Part shown: positions 1 to 13,216 of the stretch, piece after piece
How the letters are laid out: every line of letters begins with the position of its first letter
How positions within the stretch are numbered: the stretch's first letter is position 1
Assembly: GCA_026874595.1 (NCBI GenBank)
Contig: CM049320.1
Span: 4,779,464-4,843,463 of the forward strand
Reading direction: 5' to 3'
From: Sipunculus nudus
Taxonomy: Eukaryota; Annelida; Sipuncula; Golfingiida; Sipunculidae
DNA: 64,000 nt
Translations under genes and position numbers: made by a program
Notes under the pieces: generated by a model
Databases searched by the model: none
What the model saw: the letters and a program-made list of their open reading frames with translations, nothing else
What the model was told of the DNA's origin: nothing

Positions 1-2511
1 AGTTTGGCCCTGTGGTGTTGGACCTTGGTCTCTTTTGCTTAAATTTAGGACCAGTATGTAGCCAAGTCACTTAAGGGTCAGTGTCTCATATGACTGTAAA
101 TGAGAAAAACTGCAATGTCCACAATATTTTATTTCCACTAAGGGCAGTCAAGGGCATTGTTCGCATGCAAAACACACACATTTAACTTACATGCTGATTG
201 TTGTCTTGTAAATTTACCAAATAACAAAGTCATCTGGAATAAAGAAAGTATCTCATGCAAGATGACATGACCCTGTCAGATCACTGGAAACGGATTTAAA
301 TGAAAACTTTAGGTTTATTATCATACGATTCTTTTCATTTCTGGCTGCATGTCCCTAGAGCTTTCTGTAAACATTCAGTAGAACTTTTTATATAAATTAA
401 CGTTTCTTTAATCTGTGACCAGAAACCAGATGGACTGGAGACATGCAGTGGTATGGAAAAGGTAGAAGATTCTATGTTTGTATTCTCGCAACATTTCTAT
501 TCTTCCCCTCTCGCTTTAACAGCTTTAGCCAGGTTTCACTGTATATTAGTAATTTTTTCTGTCACTGCCTCAGTCCCCGTGGTGTGATCATTAGTGATGT
601 ACGGTGTGTGACCAGACAACGAAACTCTGGGCCATTGGAGCCAAGAGGATTGTTATCCATTAAGAGTCGCTGTCAGGTTGGGACACGGCTCTGTAGTTAA
701 GGGATTGGGTCTCCAAGTAAAGGATCTATGGTTCAGACACATTACATTATTTGTGAGGACCACACTGAATATGTTACATCATCGAAGACAGAGAATTTAC
801 ACACCAGTCCTGAGACTTACAAGAAGACAAACACATACAATATGGCTGAGAAGCGATCTGGAAAAAAATTATTTTCAAAGGATTGGTCCATATATTGCTG
901 TAGGTGGCGCTGTCTTATGAATTAGTATGACAATTTATAACCTCTTCTTTTGGTCCTACATAAGGTTAAAAGAAGTTTTGTAGTTATATGTTTTCATATA
1001 ATTTGAAGATTATTTCATGATTGTGGAGAAATACACTTTTGAGCTATTTCATGATTGTGGAGAAAATTACACTTTTGAGCTATTAATAAAACTAGCTGTT
1101 TGAACAGAACTGACAACTGACTTGTGACAAAGTTTTAAGCCTGTTACAAAAATACCTTGGCAGCCATTAAAAAGCTTTTTAATTGCTTTCAAGGAATGAA
1201 TCAGCCATAGATAAGATCATGGGAATAAGATACAAAGTTACTCCGATGCAGTGCCTGGACCTGAATCTGTAGATATAGATTTTGCTGCAGTTTGACCCAG
1301 TGTCAGGAAAGAACTTGACAGAATAATGCAGCAAAATATTGATGATTTCCAATATATTAGTATGTAGCACAGAGATCATCATACCATAATGTATTATAAG
1401 CATCAAAGTTACTAAAAAAATATAAAATATATGTAATAAGCTTACATTATTGTGAAATTCAACATGGTACCTAGATTGGTCCTGACCTGAAAACAAGATT
1501 TTTCATCACTCGTAATAGCCCCATGGAAAAATATAGCATAATCTCAAACAAATGGGATTTCTTTGCAGAAAAAGAAAGGATTTCAGACAAGCATTTTTGA
1601 TTTATAAGCAGTTTCTATGTTATGCAGTTTAGAGAAAAAACAGCATACCAGAGAAGATTGATCTAATTTAGGACATACAGCCTGCAGGAGTTTAAAACTT
1701 TTTTAACCAGTTATCGTTTTTAATGTCTCAGGGAGAGTTCTACCAGAACAAAAAGGGACATGTATCTCTTGAGTGAATTTGATCAGAAATTCCAGAGAAG
1801 GGCTGTAAAAATAACCACTGCCTCCATTGACCAAGATTTCGTATCCCCGTCTGTTTTTGCTGCCAGATGCAAGGAAGTAAAAACCTCAAGATAATGTAAT
1901 TATACATTGATATCTTGTGCTTATCAGCTTTTTGTGGTCTAAACTCGGTCTTTCTCGCTCTTCTGGATGCTGATTGATTTTATGTTTTTCCGAGGGGTGT
2001 AAGATTGACATGTCAGGAGATTGTCATTGACAGTCCAGGCATTTTGACACTGAGGTGTGATGACATCGTCGCCAATAATAAAACTCCACTGGTGTCAGAA
2101 ATTATCACAGTTATTTTTCACAGTGAAGAAATATATAGAATGGCTCTGGATTAAAAAGGCAGAGTGAATGGATCAAGGAAAGATTGGTTTCCATTTAAAT
2201 TACACTGTATGACTTTCATTTGTTTAAAGGCATCATGTACAGTAAAACTGTATAAAATTTAGGCACTTTAGAATCCTTTTCTTTATTTTTTAGTTATCAT
2301 TTGATACAAATTTTTCATTTTTTTTTTTCTAAAAATCTGCAGAATGGCCCCACTGCTGTAAGCAATTTTGGAATTTAGGGTTATATACAGAGGGAGATGT
2401 TAGATTTTTTACCATAATTATTTTATAATTGAAAATTAAATGTCAGTTGTGACACATCTGTCAAAAATAGCATTGATATTAGGATGAAAATCTGCTGAAA
2501 CCATCTTTTAT
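1..2511. other. No gene recognised
   Basis: AT-rich sequence. Short open frames have no domains. A possible mini-exon after GTGACCAG at about 425 with a GTAG donor near 463 is too weak to call. Nothing else seen apart from the 1012-1085 duplication. Confidence 0.6.
1012..1085. repeat. 36-bp tandem duplication
   Basis: ATTTCATGATTGTGGAGAAA with a following ACACTTTTGAGCT occurs twice in a row with a one- or two-base difference. Confidence 0.8.
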
Positions 2512-2697
2512 TTAATGACTAGATATTCTCATGAAAAAATTACAGTTTTTCTGGTAGATATAATTAGTAACAGGATGACCTGTCCTGATATGTCGGCCCG
2601 CATTACTTATTTCCCAGAACAGACACTTCTTACACCAGACAGATGATGAAGATGTTTGGATGGGCTTGCTTGTTTTTCTCTTGTCCGTTCTCGGCAT
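2512..2697 (-). CDS. Weak candidate exon: C2H2-like zinc-finger fragment
   Basis: The minus-strand frame from ATG at 2697 reads MPRTDKRKTSKPIQ, then VWCKKCLFWEISNAGRHIRT and GH: Cys-x2-Cys followed by His-x5-His, a possible degenerate zinc finger. The local GC is higher than around it. No neighbouring exons were found to support it, and the spacing is not the classical C2H2 one. Confidence 0.2.
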   Translation of the reverse strand: MPRTDKRKTSKPIQTSSSSVWCKKCLFWEISNAGRHIRTGHPVTNYIYQKNCNFFMRISSH

Positions 2698-2813
2698 TAT
2701 GTGGATTACAGGTAGTCGCAGCGGCGACCAATGAATATCAATTCCCGAAGCTTTGAACCGTTTTCAGCTTGTGGGGATGAACAGTGACAGAGAGGTCATT
2801 AAGGGTCAGATGA

Positions 2814-2999
2814 TGCTGCATTTGTCAAAGTCACCGTCTTGGTACGGGTGGATGGCAGGTCGGCCCCACAAAGCCAGTTGTTACCATCTCAAGTGATGAC
2901 ACAAACCCAAGAGAAAACTCAACAGACATTGCTCAGGAAGTTCAGAAGCCAATCACCTTCCAAGGTCTTAGGGCAAGAATCCAAGCAAAAATTCATTAA
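2814..2999 (+). CDS. Weak candidate terminal exon or pseudo-exon
   Basis: After a possible acceptor GGATGGCAG at 2858, a frame of 46 codons reads VGPTKPVVTISSDDTNPREN, then DIAQEVQKPITFQGLRARIQ and ends TAA at 2997. Composition looks protein-like (hydrophilic, balanced) but I know no family for it. The pyrimidine tract before the acceptor is poor. It may be a remnant. Confidence 0.2.
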   Translation, partial: CCICQSHRLGTGGWQVGPTKPVVTISSDDTNPRENSTDIAQEVQKPITFQGLRARIQAKIH

Positions 3000-3169
3000 A
3001 GGTTTCATCAGACTGCTAGGGGAGGTCTGTGGTGTTACAGTATTGAACCTGGTACCATATATCCTTCAACCCCACCCTTAGCCCTGATCTAATTTTCCAA
3101 ATGACCTCCTTGAACAGACATGCTGTGTGATGTGATTTGTTTTTCTTTTAGAAGTAAGACTTCAGCTTT

Positions 3170-3955
3170 TAGGTACCTGTATCTATTGTTTCCAGTAGTG
3201 TTCACATACAAGTTAAAATTTTATCCCATTTTTACCCAGATGTGGTTGTTGATAAAATAAATCATATAAAAGGAAGACATTAAGGTGCCTGTATCTATTG
3301 TTTCCAGTAGTGTTCACATACAAGTTAAAATTTTATCCCATTTTTACCCAGATGTGGTTGTTGAAAAAATAAATCATATAAAAGGAAGACATTAAGGTGC
3401 CTGTATCTATTGTTTCCAGTATTAATCACATACAAGTTAAAATTTTATCCCATTTTTACCCAGATGTGGTTGTTGATAAAATAAATCATATAAAAGGAAG
3501 ACATTAAGGTGCCTGTATCTATTGTTTCCAGTAGTGTTCACATACAAGTTAAAATTTTATCCCATTTTTACCCAGATGTGGTTGTTGATAAAATAAATCA
3601 TATAAAAGGAAGACATTAAGGTGCCTGTATCTATTGTTTCCAGTATTAATCACATACAAGTTAAAATTTTATCCCATTTTTACCCAGATGTGGTTGTTGA
3701 TAAAATAAATCATATAAAAGGAAGACATTAAGGTGCCTGCATCTATTGTTTCCAGTAGTGTTCACATACAAGTTAAATTTTTATACCATTTAACCCCGAT
3801 ATGGTTGTTGATAAAATCAATCATATAAAAAGGAAGACATTAAGTTGCCTGTATCTATTGTTTCTGGTAGTGTTCACATTCAAGTTAAAATTTATCCCAT
3901 TTTAACTCCGATATGGTTGTTGATAAAGTCAATCATAGTCTTTTATTAAGGAAGA
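3170..3955. repeat. 112-bp tandem repeat, seven units
   Basis: Unit starts are at 3170, 3281, 3393, 3505, 3617, 3729 and 3841. The unit contains CTGTATCTATTGTTTCCAGT, TTTTATCCCATTTTTACCCA and AAGGAAGACATTAA. Units 3 and 5 share the variant ATTAATCACA where the others have GTGTTCACA, suggesting spread as a 224-bp dimer. The outer units are the most diverged. Confidence 0.9.
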
Positions 3956-4269
3956 CATTTATATTCTCATGTATGCTCTGAGCCCTTCTTGGTACCAGTT
4001 ACATAAATGAGAGACATTATCATAAGATTTCCTGATGACATGTATGCATGTCTACAGTTTTGGATTTTATGTCTACAATTATAATTAATATGTTATTACT
4101 ATGAGCACTCTTCAGTTATATATACTGTTGTCAGTCTTATGGCTGTCATTTCATATGTGGTACAGATTAAGCCAGTCACCTGTAACAGATAGATAATTTA
4201 TACACTGTTGTTTACTTTGACATATGGCTGTAAGATGGTCCCCCTGTATCTAAGCCTCTTCTAGCAGTT

Positions 4270-5090
4270 TATCTTAGATTCAGCTATACAATGGATCTAC
4301 CTGTATATACCTAGGGTCTTTATAAGTGTTGCCTCAGATAAAGCTCTCCTGGGGCTGTATTACTGTTTTACCTCGGATTCTCTTTTGTGCCTCAGGACAT
4401 CCAGGAATTTCCTGGCTTTATAACAGCTCTACCTTGAATGCAATCCTTAGACTGCAAGGCCATTTGCATGTACCTTCGATCTTACCTTCCATTGATAATA
4501 TATTTAGATCGGATACATCTGTATGCTGGATGTATGGCAGTTTGCATTGATCCAGATTTACTTTATTTTATTACAGTTTTTGCTTGAGGCCAGCCTTTCT
4601 GAGCTATGTGGCAGCTAATTTGCCTTAGATCTGATGTTACCCTGGTTATATATGACAGATTTACTTGGGATCCAGCCGTTCTTTTGCTTTTGCTTCAATC
4701 CATCCTTACTCTTGGTATATGAAAGTCTAGTCTTGAATCCAGCCTCACATCAGCTTATGACAGTTCTGCCTTGGATCAAGCCAGACTTGTGCTTTATATG
4801 AATGAACATTTTGTCTTAGATCCAACCATGCTTGGCTTCTTGGAAGTTTTACCTTGAATCCAGCCAAATTACTTTGGCTAAATGAAATTTTTGTATTTTA
4901 TCCAACCGTGCTCTGGCTAAATTAAAGTTAAGCCTTGGATCTAGCTTTAAGCTGGCTAAATTAAAGTTTTGCCTTGGATCCAGCTGTACTCCTGCTAAAT
5001 GAAAGTATTGCTGTGGATCCAGTCTTATATACACATGTTCTGGCTATATATATATGACAACCTTCCTTTGATCCAGTCTTATTCCAGCTA
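4270..5090. repeat. Degenerate minisatellite, about 40-bp unit
   Basis: CTTGGATCCAGC-like segments followed by GCTAAATTAAAGTT recur, clearest at 4850-5035 (spacing 38-41 bp), and fade towards 4270. An open minus-strand frame across the clear part (LDPRQNFNLA repeats) reflects the repeat, not a recognised protein. Confidence 0.6.
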
Positions 5091-7387
5091 CAAGTAATTT
5101 TCAATTTTAACCATCATTAATTTACTTGTAGGACAGGAGTGCCTGTAGTGTGGACAGTTGGCATTGGTTGTTTTTTTTCCCCTCACATCATATATTCAAA
5201 ATATTAAAAAAAATATCCATAATTGGAATACTTAACTTGACCTTTTCCTCACAGGCTCAGTATTCTGGGCTATATGGTATATTTTACATTACAGATAATA
5301 TAAGTTAGGACGGTTAGACCATTTAGGTGATTTTGGAGAGAGGTAAAGAACATTAATCAATGATGACCATGGGCTGCCAAAAAAAATCTTTATACTATAA
5401 CAATCCCTAAAGACTGTGTGCTCTCATGTGATCTGTGTTGGGTCTCGTGCACAAAGTCAGCTCCGTTTTCCCTCGGCGGCAGTTGTCAGTGGTTACTGTT
5501 TGATCTCCTGTCTTGGCAGCATGATCAAACATTGTCGTGGCCGGCTTACCCTTCGTCTGCCAGTGTTAGATAAGACAGCACAATTTTTTTTCATTCTTTT
5601 TGGCTCCATTTAATGGCTTCTTCCTAGTACTCCTTTATTTTTTAACTGAGTTTGCTCTTGTTTTGCTATTATAAAAAAAGGTTGAATTGGAGGCTTGTTC
5701 TGTGTGGCCTTATTTTGATTTATGTTTTTTGGGGTTACTGTGTTAATAATCTGACATAAGTTGTGACCTTGACCATATATTGGCCAGCATGGTTTTAGAA
5801 CTACATCCATAAATTAGGATTACCTTTTGTGTCAAAGGAAGAAAATGGTCAAGTTATCTACCATAAAAAATGGCAGTCTTTGACTCTGTGGAGGGATAAT
5901 GGCTTGTAGTCATGAACTTTAGCCTCTGTAGTCTCCAGGTTTCATGTGCTTTGAATGTGGTTGCACTGCACAGCTGAGCTAGTGAAGAATGAATCAGAAA
6001 TATTCCTGGATTTATCCAGACAAGAGAACTCATCAAGATATGGTATGATATGGGTCACTTTTGTGTCAAACTTTCTTCTTTCAACAATGTTGTCATGTCC
6101 AACTCCTATAGATCACTTTTAATTGGCAGGTCCTTTTACGGTTATCTGTGGTAACTTTGATGTGTCATTAAAAAAAAAAATCCTTTAGTTTACATGGATA
6201 GCTTGAGCTTGAGATAACCATCTCATGGCACGTATGTGGTGTACAGTCACCTTGACTGATTTATAAGAAAAAGGCTATATTTCTTATGTTATACTTTGCT
6301 GACTTCAAGTATGTTCAGTCTATGTTTGTCATTCTTTTCTTTGGCCACAAAATACCTGCAACTATTCTAAATGAGTTTCAATAAAATGGCAGGCCAAGGA
6401 ACAATTTGTTATATTTTATTTAGACAGATTGCAGAACTGGATGCAGGTATTCTTGGATTAAGATATGACTTTTTCAGGGCATTTTTGTTATTGTAATAAA
6501 TGTTTATAAAAGTGAAACTTTTCATGAGGACTACTAGCTTCAAATCTGTGAAAGACAAAGTCAAGTCACTTACTTATGTTGGCTGCAGTGCAATAGATTT
6601 TTGGTTATATGTGAAACCATCAGGCAATTTAATGAATGCATTTCCTAAGAGGTCTTTTTTTCTATTTCATTATTGATATTAAATTGCCTTTCAGTTTGAT
6701 TCTTAGTTAATCTGTTGAAATAAACAGTATTACATTGGAAAGTTATATTTATTACAGATTTTCTTCCCAGATGAAGCTAAGCATTTATGTAGACCAAAAT
6801 ACATGTCTCCTCATGCATTTATATGCTGACTTCTCATTTAGGATATGAGGTCACTTTCCTTGATATAAACGAAGGTGCTCATGATCACTACATGATGTGT
6901 ATTGTTTATCTTTTCTTGTACAAGCTAGAGGCATGGCTGTCACTGAATACAATCAATGAAAGTACCAATTGTTCTATATTCTCTATTTGATCATCAGTGA
7001 ATAGATGCCTTCAGTTTAATGCTTACATTATTTGATGCATTGCTACTACCAGTATTCTAAAGTTTCTTTATGTGTTAAGCAACCCCTCCTCCCACTTGTT
7101 TACCCAGTACGTAGTGCAACGTAGTCACACACACAAGGCAGGCTATCAATTTCATCGTTTATAAGCCTTGGATTCAGTGGAGGGGTAAGTGTTAATGTAA
7201 ACACTTGCTTTGTTAAAATGTGATATTAAATGACACTTGATTAATTGATAAATTCTGATCTTACTTAATTTTCTAACAAATGTTAAGTGTAAGCAATGTT
7301 TGTGTGTGGGATTTTATAAAAAAAAGTGTTTATTTTATAGAGTAAAATTTACATTATTTAACATATTTATTGCCAAATGTTCTGTCA
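5091..7387. other. No gene recognised
   Basis: AT-rich, no clear tandem or inverted repeat and no exon with plausible splice sites. Minor GC rise near 5416-5580 with a 65-codon frame of no known domain. Confidence 0.6.
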
Positions 7388-9813
7388 TTTTTAGCTCAGC
7401 TGACTTTCAGTCATGCTGGGCTATAGCGATGGGTCTTTGTCCGTCGTCCTTCCGTCTGTCCGTCCGGCCGTCCGGCCGTTAGCAGGGCACAAATCGTAAC
7501 CGTAGGGGCTAGGGCCATGAACCCTATGCAGTCTTAGAGGTTATAAAAAGATCTCCTTGCAAACCTGAAATTAGGTCACTGCGACCTATATTCTCGAAGT
7601 TATGGGGTGTGTTTGCACCCCCGAGAAATAACTCTTTGAGACAAAATTTTCATCCCAAACCTTCCATCTTTCACATACAGCTCACCTACCAACAGGGGAA
7701 GAACCATAATTTTTTTTAGGTTAAAAGGTCAAAGGTCAAGGTCACAGGAGCCTCTTCTTTGAAAAGCCTGTGGATGCATTTTAAGCCAACCCTTTCATCC
7801 CAATTCTTTGATCTTTCACATATAGCTCACCTACTAAGTTGGAGAAGAATCCTATAGATTTTGAGGTCACAAGGTCAAAGGTCAGGGTCACAGGATCCAC
7901 TTCTTTGAAAAGTTTGTGGACACATTTCAAGCTAGACTTTTCATTCCAAACCTTCCAGCACTGATATCGCTTCTCTGCCAACAGGGGAAAAGACTTGTTG
8001 ATTTTGAGGTCAAAGGTCAAGTTCACAGCACCCACTTCTTGCGTGGAGTCATTTTCAGGCAAACTTTTCAATCTGTACCTTCCATCTGTCATATATGGCT
8101 TACCTACCAATAAGGGAGGAGCCTATTGATGTGGAGGTCAAAAAGTCAAAGGTCAAGGTCACAATATTTAATTGTTCTAAATCCTTGTGAGCATATTTCA
8201 AGTGTAACTGTTCAACCCAAACCTTCACATATGCCACATCTATGCATCACTCAGTTTGACTCAAACTTCATATTTATGGGTCTTTTTGCTTGAATAAATA
8301 ACTTATTGATTTTGGGGTCAGCTGGTCAGCAGGTTAAAGGTTGCAGGTCAAAGTTATTCACCTATTGGTTGCAAAGTAATTACACCAGATTTAAGTGGTT
8401 AGTAGTTACCCATCATTTAGAAAGAATCCAGTTGATATATGGGCAAAAGGCCAAGGTCATAGGTCAGGGATGTTCACAATTACTTATTTTATAGACCATC
8501 TCTATTTTTCTTGTATATATAACCATCCCACTCCAGCTGGTACATCTCCCTGTGTGGCTGTAATTGTGAGTGACACTGGTGACATATGACTCCCTTTTGT
8601 ATCAGCCTATTAAGTGATAAGGCTCAGTGATAAGTACCTCGTTACTTCATAACAAAAACACTGTTGTCAGAATGCTTCAGCCAGGCATTAAGACTATGAG
8701 AGTATAGTATTAAGGTTTAGCTACTGATTTATAAGATGATGGGAACATTTTGCAGTTTATTTTATGGAATCCTAGCAATAAACTTAGTTTCCTAGATATC
8801 TGAATATTTTAATATATATCACCACATATAAAAGCAAGTGTTTGTTCTCATAATATGTGGATGTGTACCTTGATTTAGGATGGCTTTTTGTTTTATTTCA
8901 AGACTCTTAGTCATGCTTTCTTCATTTCTTTTCTTTCAGGTTTGGCAGTATACCTACCCTGCTGACCCCATTGAAAAGCAGAGTGATAATAAAAAAAAAT
9001 TGGACTTACACTTTTTACAATTGCATATCTATAAATCTGATATGAGGGCCTGGACATGCCTTTTGAATTATTTTGGGCATTCATTACTGGATAATTTGCC
9101 CCAAGTTTGGTCTCTTATTGGAGAATGTGGGATATCAAATGTCATACTTGTCAGAAATCCATTATGTCTGCCAGTTAGCCACCTTAGAAATTCTTTCTTC
9201 AGTGCAGTTTCAGCAATTTTTCTTTAATGTTTGGTCCGATTTAGAGAATGTTTGTTGTCTGATTTCAGACTTGTCAGAAGTCCAATATGGCCACCAGGCA
9301 ACCATCTTTTAATTCCTTTTGATCATATTATCTCAAGAACAGTTAAAGTGAATGCAGTTGGATGTATATTTATGTAATCTTGTAAAGGATTGGGTCAAAT
9401 ATTTCTGAATAAATATTACCATCATTTATAAAAGTGCAGTACAGTTGGCTTGTATTGAATAAAAATTCATACAGAAGCACCTGTTTCTCAATAATTCTTG
9501 CATGTATTTCCTTGATTTTTGCTATATATTTTGATCTTATATTTGCCCTTTGTGGTGTTCCTTTTGAGACTGACAGGTTTCAAGCAAGCTGTTGGAATAG
9601 TTCCTGATAGCTTAACAATCATGCATTTTCCTCAGACCATCAATTCACTGTGTTTTAACCAGACATAGGTGATATATATTTCTGTTGTCATAGAAAATTT
9701 TCAACAAATTGGCAAATTGGTTCTTCAAAATTTGACTGGAAGTTGTGAATCTCAGTCCATGATGTCACAGGTCATGCTTGGCAGCTGAGCGTCATGACCC
9801 ATGGGTCACTTGT
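7388..9813 (+). mobile_element. Long element with tandem core, copy 1 (AGCTCAGCTGAC type)
   Basis: The left end is TTTTTAGCTCAGCTGAC followed by a partial inverted copy, then a (G/C)TCCGTC-rich stretch and CAGGGCACAAATCGTAAC. Units of about 125-130 bp from 7640 to 8260 repeat CACATATAGCTCACCTAC and AAGGTCAAAGGTCAAGGTCA. The right end near 9782-9813 has CAGCTGAG, GTCATGACCC and GGGTCACTTGT, as in the 13639 copy. I assume, but cannot prove, that both ends belong to one insertion; 8500-9750 shows only weak internal repetition. No coding capacity. Confidence 0.5.
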
Positions 9814-10255
9814 ATTATATTAAAAGGATAAATAGATGGCTGATTATATATCCATAATGGAAAATAAATTGTAACCATCTTATTGAATAATGGAAAATAT
9901 CTGATCTACAAAATAAATCCATAATTGAAGTTAAGTTTTAACCATATTATTGAATAAATAAATATTTAAAAGTGCAAAAATGAAAATACATGTGAAATAA
10001 TATGTATAGTACCTGTGTTTTTTTACACATACTGATACCCATATAAGCCATACATTTGTATCTGAGTAAAAGAACTTCTTCCACAAGAGACCATATATCA
10101 GACTTTCATCCACGTGCATGTAATGAGATTATTCAACAGTGGTGAGTTTTCTTTCACCAGGGCACATAAAACAAATGACCAGTATATATATAGAGACAGC
10201 CAGTGGTTAAGACCTAAACCAAAGCTTAAGACAGGTTATTGAGGCAGAAATTTTC

Positions 10256-11060
10256 TGCTGAGTAAACAAAAGTTATGCCATTGACAGGTGCTACACGGGA
10301 TTGCCTGTCTGTGGCGTCTTTTATTGAGTCGGTCGTCGATGGTAACGAGGCAGGGACGCATTTAAGCTGAAGCATCTCATTAATTGTAATGTACAGCTAT
10401 TGGTTCCGGCTGCGTTTCCATCCTGCCGTGATCAGTGAGTATTGGAGTGAGGGGGCTGCACAGTCAACCCCGAGTCGATTTGCTGATCAACGAGGAGTCG
10501 GTGGCTGTATCGATTATTGTTCTCATCTCACAAACTCGCGAATGACACCAGCGTGTTGCATGCCCTGAAGGGTCTGTGAGAGCTAACTTTAACAGATATT
10601 AGGGTTGCTTTTCCACTAGAACCTGCATTGATTTTGTATTACATTTGACAGATTGTGCCACTTGAGCCATTAGATACGGGTAGACGAGACCCTGGGTGGC
10701 ACTATTTATAGGCTTGCGGGCACCTAATGCTGTCCCCGTGGCCCTTTTGTTCCCCTATTACTGCTACAGTCCCACGTGCCGATTCCTTCCCTTCAAAAGC
10801 ACCGCTAAACTTCACTCTACCAAATGCTCTTGACTCAACAGGTCAGAGGGATTCACACTCTCCCTTTAAGGAACAAAACTCGGAGCTACACCTTTTTCAG
10901 CCTGGATGCGTAGCTTAAATGCACTGACAGACAGAGCTGGGGCACAGTAGCGTCACCTCAGGCCACAACCGGGTTCACATGTTATCTACTTAACAGTGGC
11001 CTGACAACTTTATTCCTGGCAGGGATCCATCACATCGGGAGTGACAGCTTTACACAAGGA
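10256..11060. other. GC-richer island, function unknown
   Basis: About 800 bp of clearly higher GC than the flanks, with CG dinucleotides (GAGTCGGTCGTCGATGG, CCCCGAGTCGATTTG) and no internal repetition. A 63-codon + frame at 10727-10918 has no recognisable domain. It could be a regulatory element, an untranslated exon or an unrelated old insertion. Confidence 0.35.
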
Positions 11061-11499
11061 ATTGTGAATGAAGGAATTTACCTCTATGTCAGTGGAAGTA
11101 TTCAGCTCTGCCCGGTCTAGGAAGGGATTCATTCATCTGCTAGTCAATCAAGAGCTTAAGTCTCCATGAGGAAATCTTAAGTCTCCATAGGTTACAACCC
11201 TATGCATTAAGGGCTGGGAATCTGTCCTTTTGTGAATGATGACCTCAGCCTGGAAAGAATTATATATCTCTATGACTGACAACCCCAACCAGTGAAGGAA
11301 TTTGTATGTGTTAGTGACAATCCTATCCTGTCTCATGGTGAAGGAAAGTTCAAGCAAACTCAAGAAATACCAATCTAAATTTTTATTGGTTTATCCCACA
11401 AATAAATAAATATATGTGTCTCTTAGGGAAAATCTTATCTCTTTCTGCTACATGGAGGACTGATGTGTCTGCAGGTTCTACAAGGTATGTACTTACCTG

Positions 11500-13216
11500 T
11501 GAGGGACAGGAATCAGCTAAGATTATGACTGATTAAGGAAAACAACTTCAGGTTATGACTGATTGAGGTTAAGTTTGTGATTATGACTGTAATAGATGGA
11601 TGCTGAGGTTGTATCTAATATAAGTTAAATGCCTCTTAATTATTGATTAAAGAATTGTCTCAGGTATTGATTGAATTAGATAAATACTCATATAGAAAAT
11701 GATAAAACTGCTTTGGTAAAAGCTGATTGAGGTAACAACTGGTGTATAATATCTGATGAACAGAACTGCTCAGGTAATAATGATTGAAATTACTACTAAG
11801 CTAATAGCTGATTGAGGTAACTACTCAGCTAATAATTGATTAAGGTAACCGATGAGGTAATAACTGATTAAGGTAACTGATGAGGTAATAACTGATTAAG
11901 GTAACTGATCAGGTAATAACTGATTAAAGTTCCTGCTTAGCCAATAACTGGTTGAGGTAACTTCTCAACTAGTAGCTGATAGAGGTAAATATTCAGGTAA
12001 TAACTTATTGAGGTTACTGATCAGGTAAAATCTTATTCAGGTAATAAGAAGCAAATAACTGATTGAGGTATCTATTCAGCTTATAACTGATTAAGGTAAC
12101 TGGTCATGTAATAACTGATTAAAGTTCCTGCTTAGCCAATAACTGGTTGAGGTAACTTCTCAACTAGTAGCTGATAGAGGTAAATATTCAGGTAATAACT
12201 TATTGAGGTTACTGATCAGGTAAAATCTTATTCAGGTAATAAGTAGCAAATAACTGATTGAGGTATCTATTCAGCTTATAACTGATTAAGGTAACTGATC
12301 ATGTAATAACTGATTAAAGTTCCTGCTTAGCCAATAACTGGTTGAGGTAACTTCTCAACTAGTAGCTGATGGAGGTAAATACTAAGCTAATAACTTATTG
12401 TGGTAACTAATCAGGTAAGAACTGATTGAGTTAATGAGTAAGCAAATAACTGATTGAGGTATCTACTAAGCTAATAGCTGATTGAGGTAACTACTCAGCC
12501 AATAACTGATTCAGGTAACTGATCAGATAATAACAGATTGATGTAACCAGTAAGCAATATAACTGATTGAGATAACTGCTAAGGTAATAATTTATTCAGG
12601 TATCTGCTCAGGTATTAACCGATTAAGGTAAATGATCAGGTGATAACTGATTGAGGTAACTTATCAGGCAATAACTGGTTCAGATAAACAAATTACTGAT
12701 TGAGGTAACTGTACAGGCAATAATTTATTCAGGTATCTGCTCAGGTAATAACTGATTGAGGTAAATGATCAGGTAATAACTGATTGAGGTAACTTATGAG
12801 GCAATAACTGGTCCAGGTAAACAATAAGCAAATTACTGATTGAGGCAACTGCTCAGGTACTGACTTACTGGGTTATCTGCTCAGCTAATAACTGATTGAG
12901 GTAACTGATTGAGGTAAACAATAAGCAAATAACTGATTGAGGTAACTGATCAGGTAATAACTGATCAAGGTAACTGATCAAATAATAATTTATTGAGGTA
13001 TCTGATCAGGTAATAACTGATTGAGGTAACTAATTGGCTAAAAACTGATTGAGGTAACTGATCAAGTAATAATTGAATGAGGTAACTGATCAGGTAATAA
13101 CTGATTAAGGTAACTGAGCAGGTAATAACTGATTAAGTTAAATGCTCAGGTAATAAGTGATTGAGTTGACTGCTCAGGTAATAACTGATTGAGGTAACTG
13201 CTCAGGTAATAACTGA
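11500..13216. repeat. 1.7-kb degenerate minisatellite, about 27-bp unit with 195-bp higher-order repeat
   Basis: The unit is close to AACTGATTGAGGTAACTGATCAGGTAAT, repeated more than 50 times with drift. A higher-order unit of 195 bp is marked by CCTGCTTAGCCAATAACTGG at 11932, 12127 and 12322. Homogeneity is highest at the right end. TGATCA palindromes recur in many units. Confidence 0.9.

Noticed and set aside
8940-8995. Exon after TTTCTTTCAG reading VWQYTYPADPIEKQ
   Set aside because: A good acceptor and protein-like residues, but it lies within the 7388-type repeat, runs into an A-tract and has no donor or partner exon.
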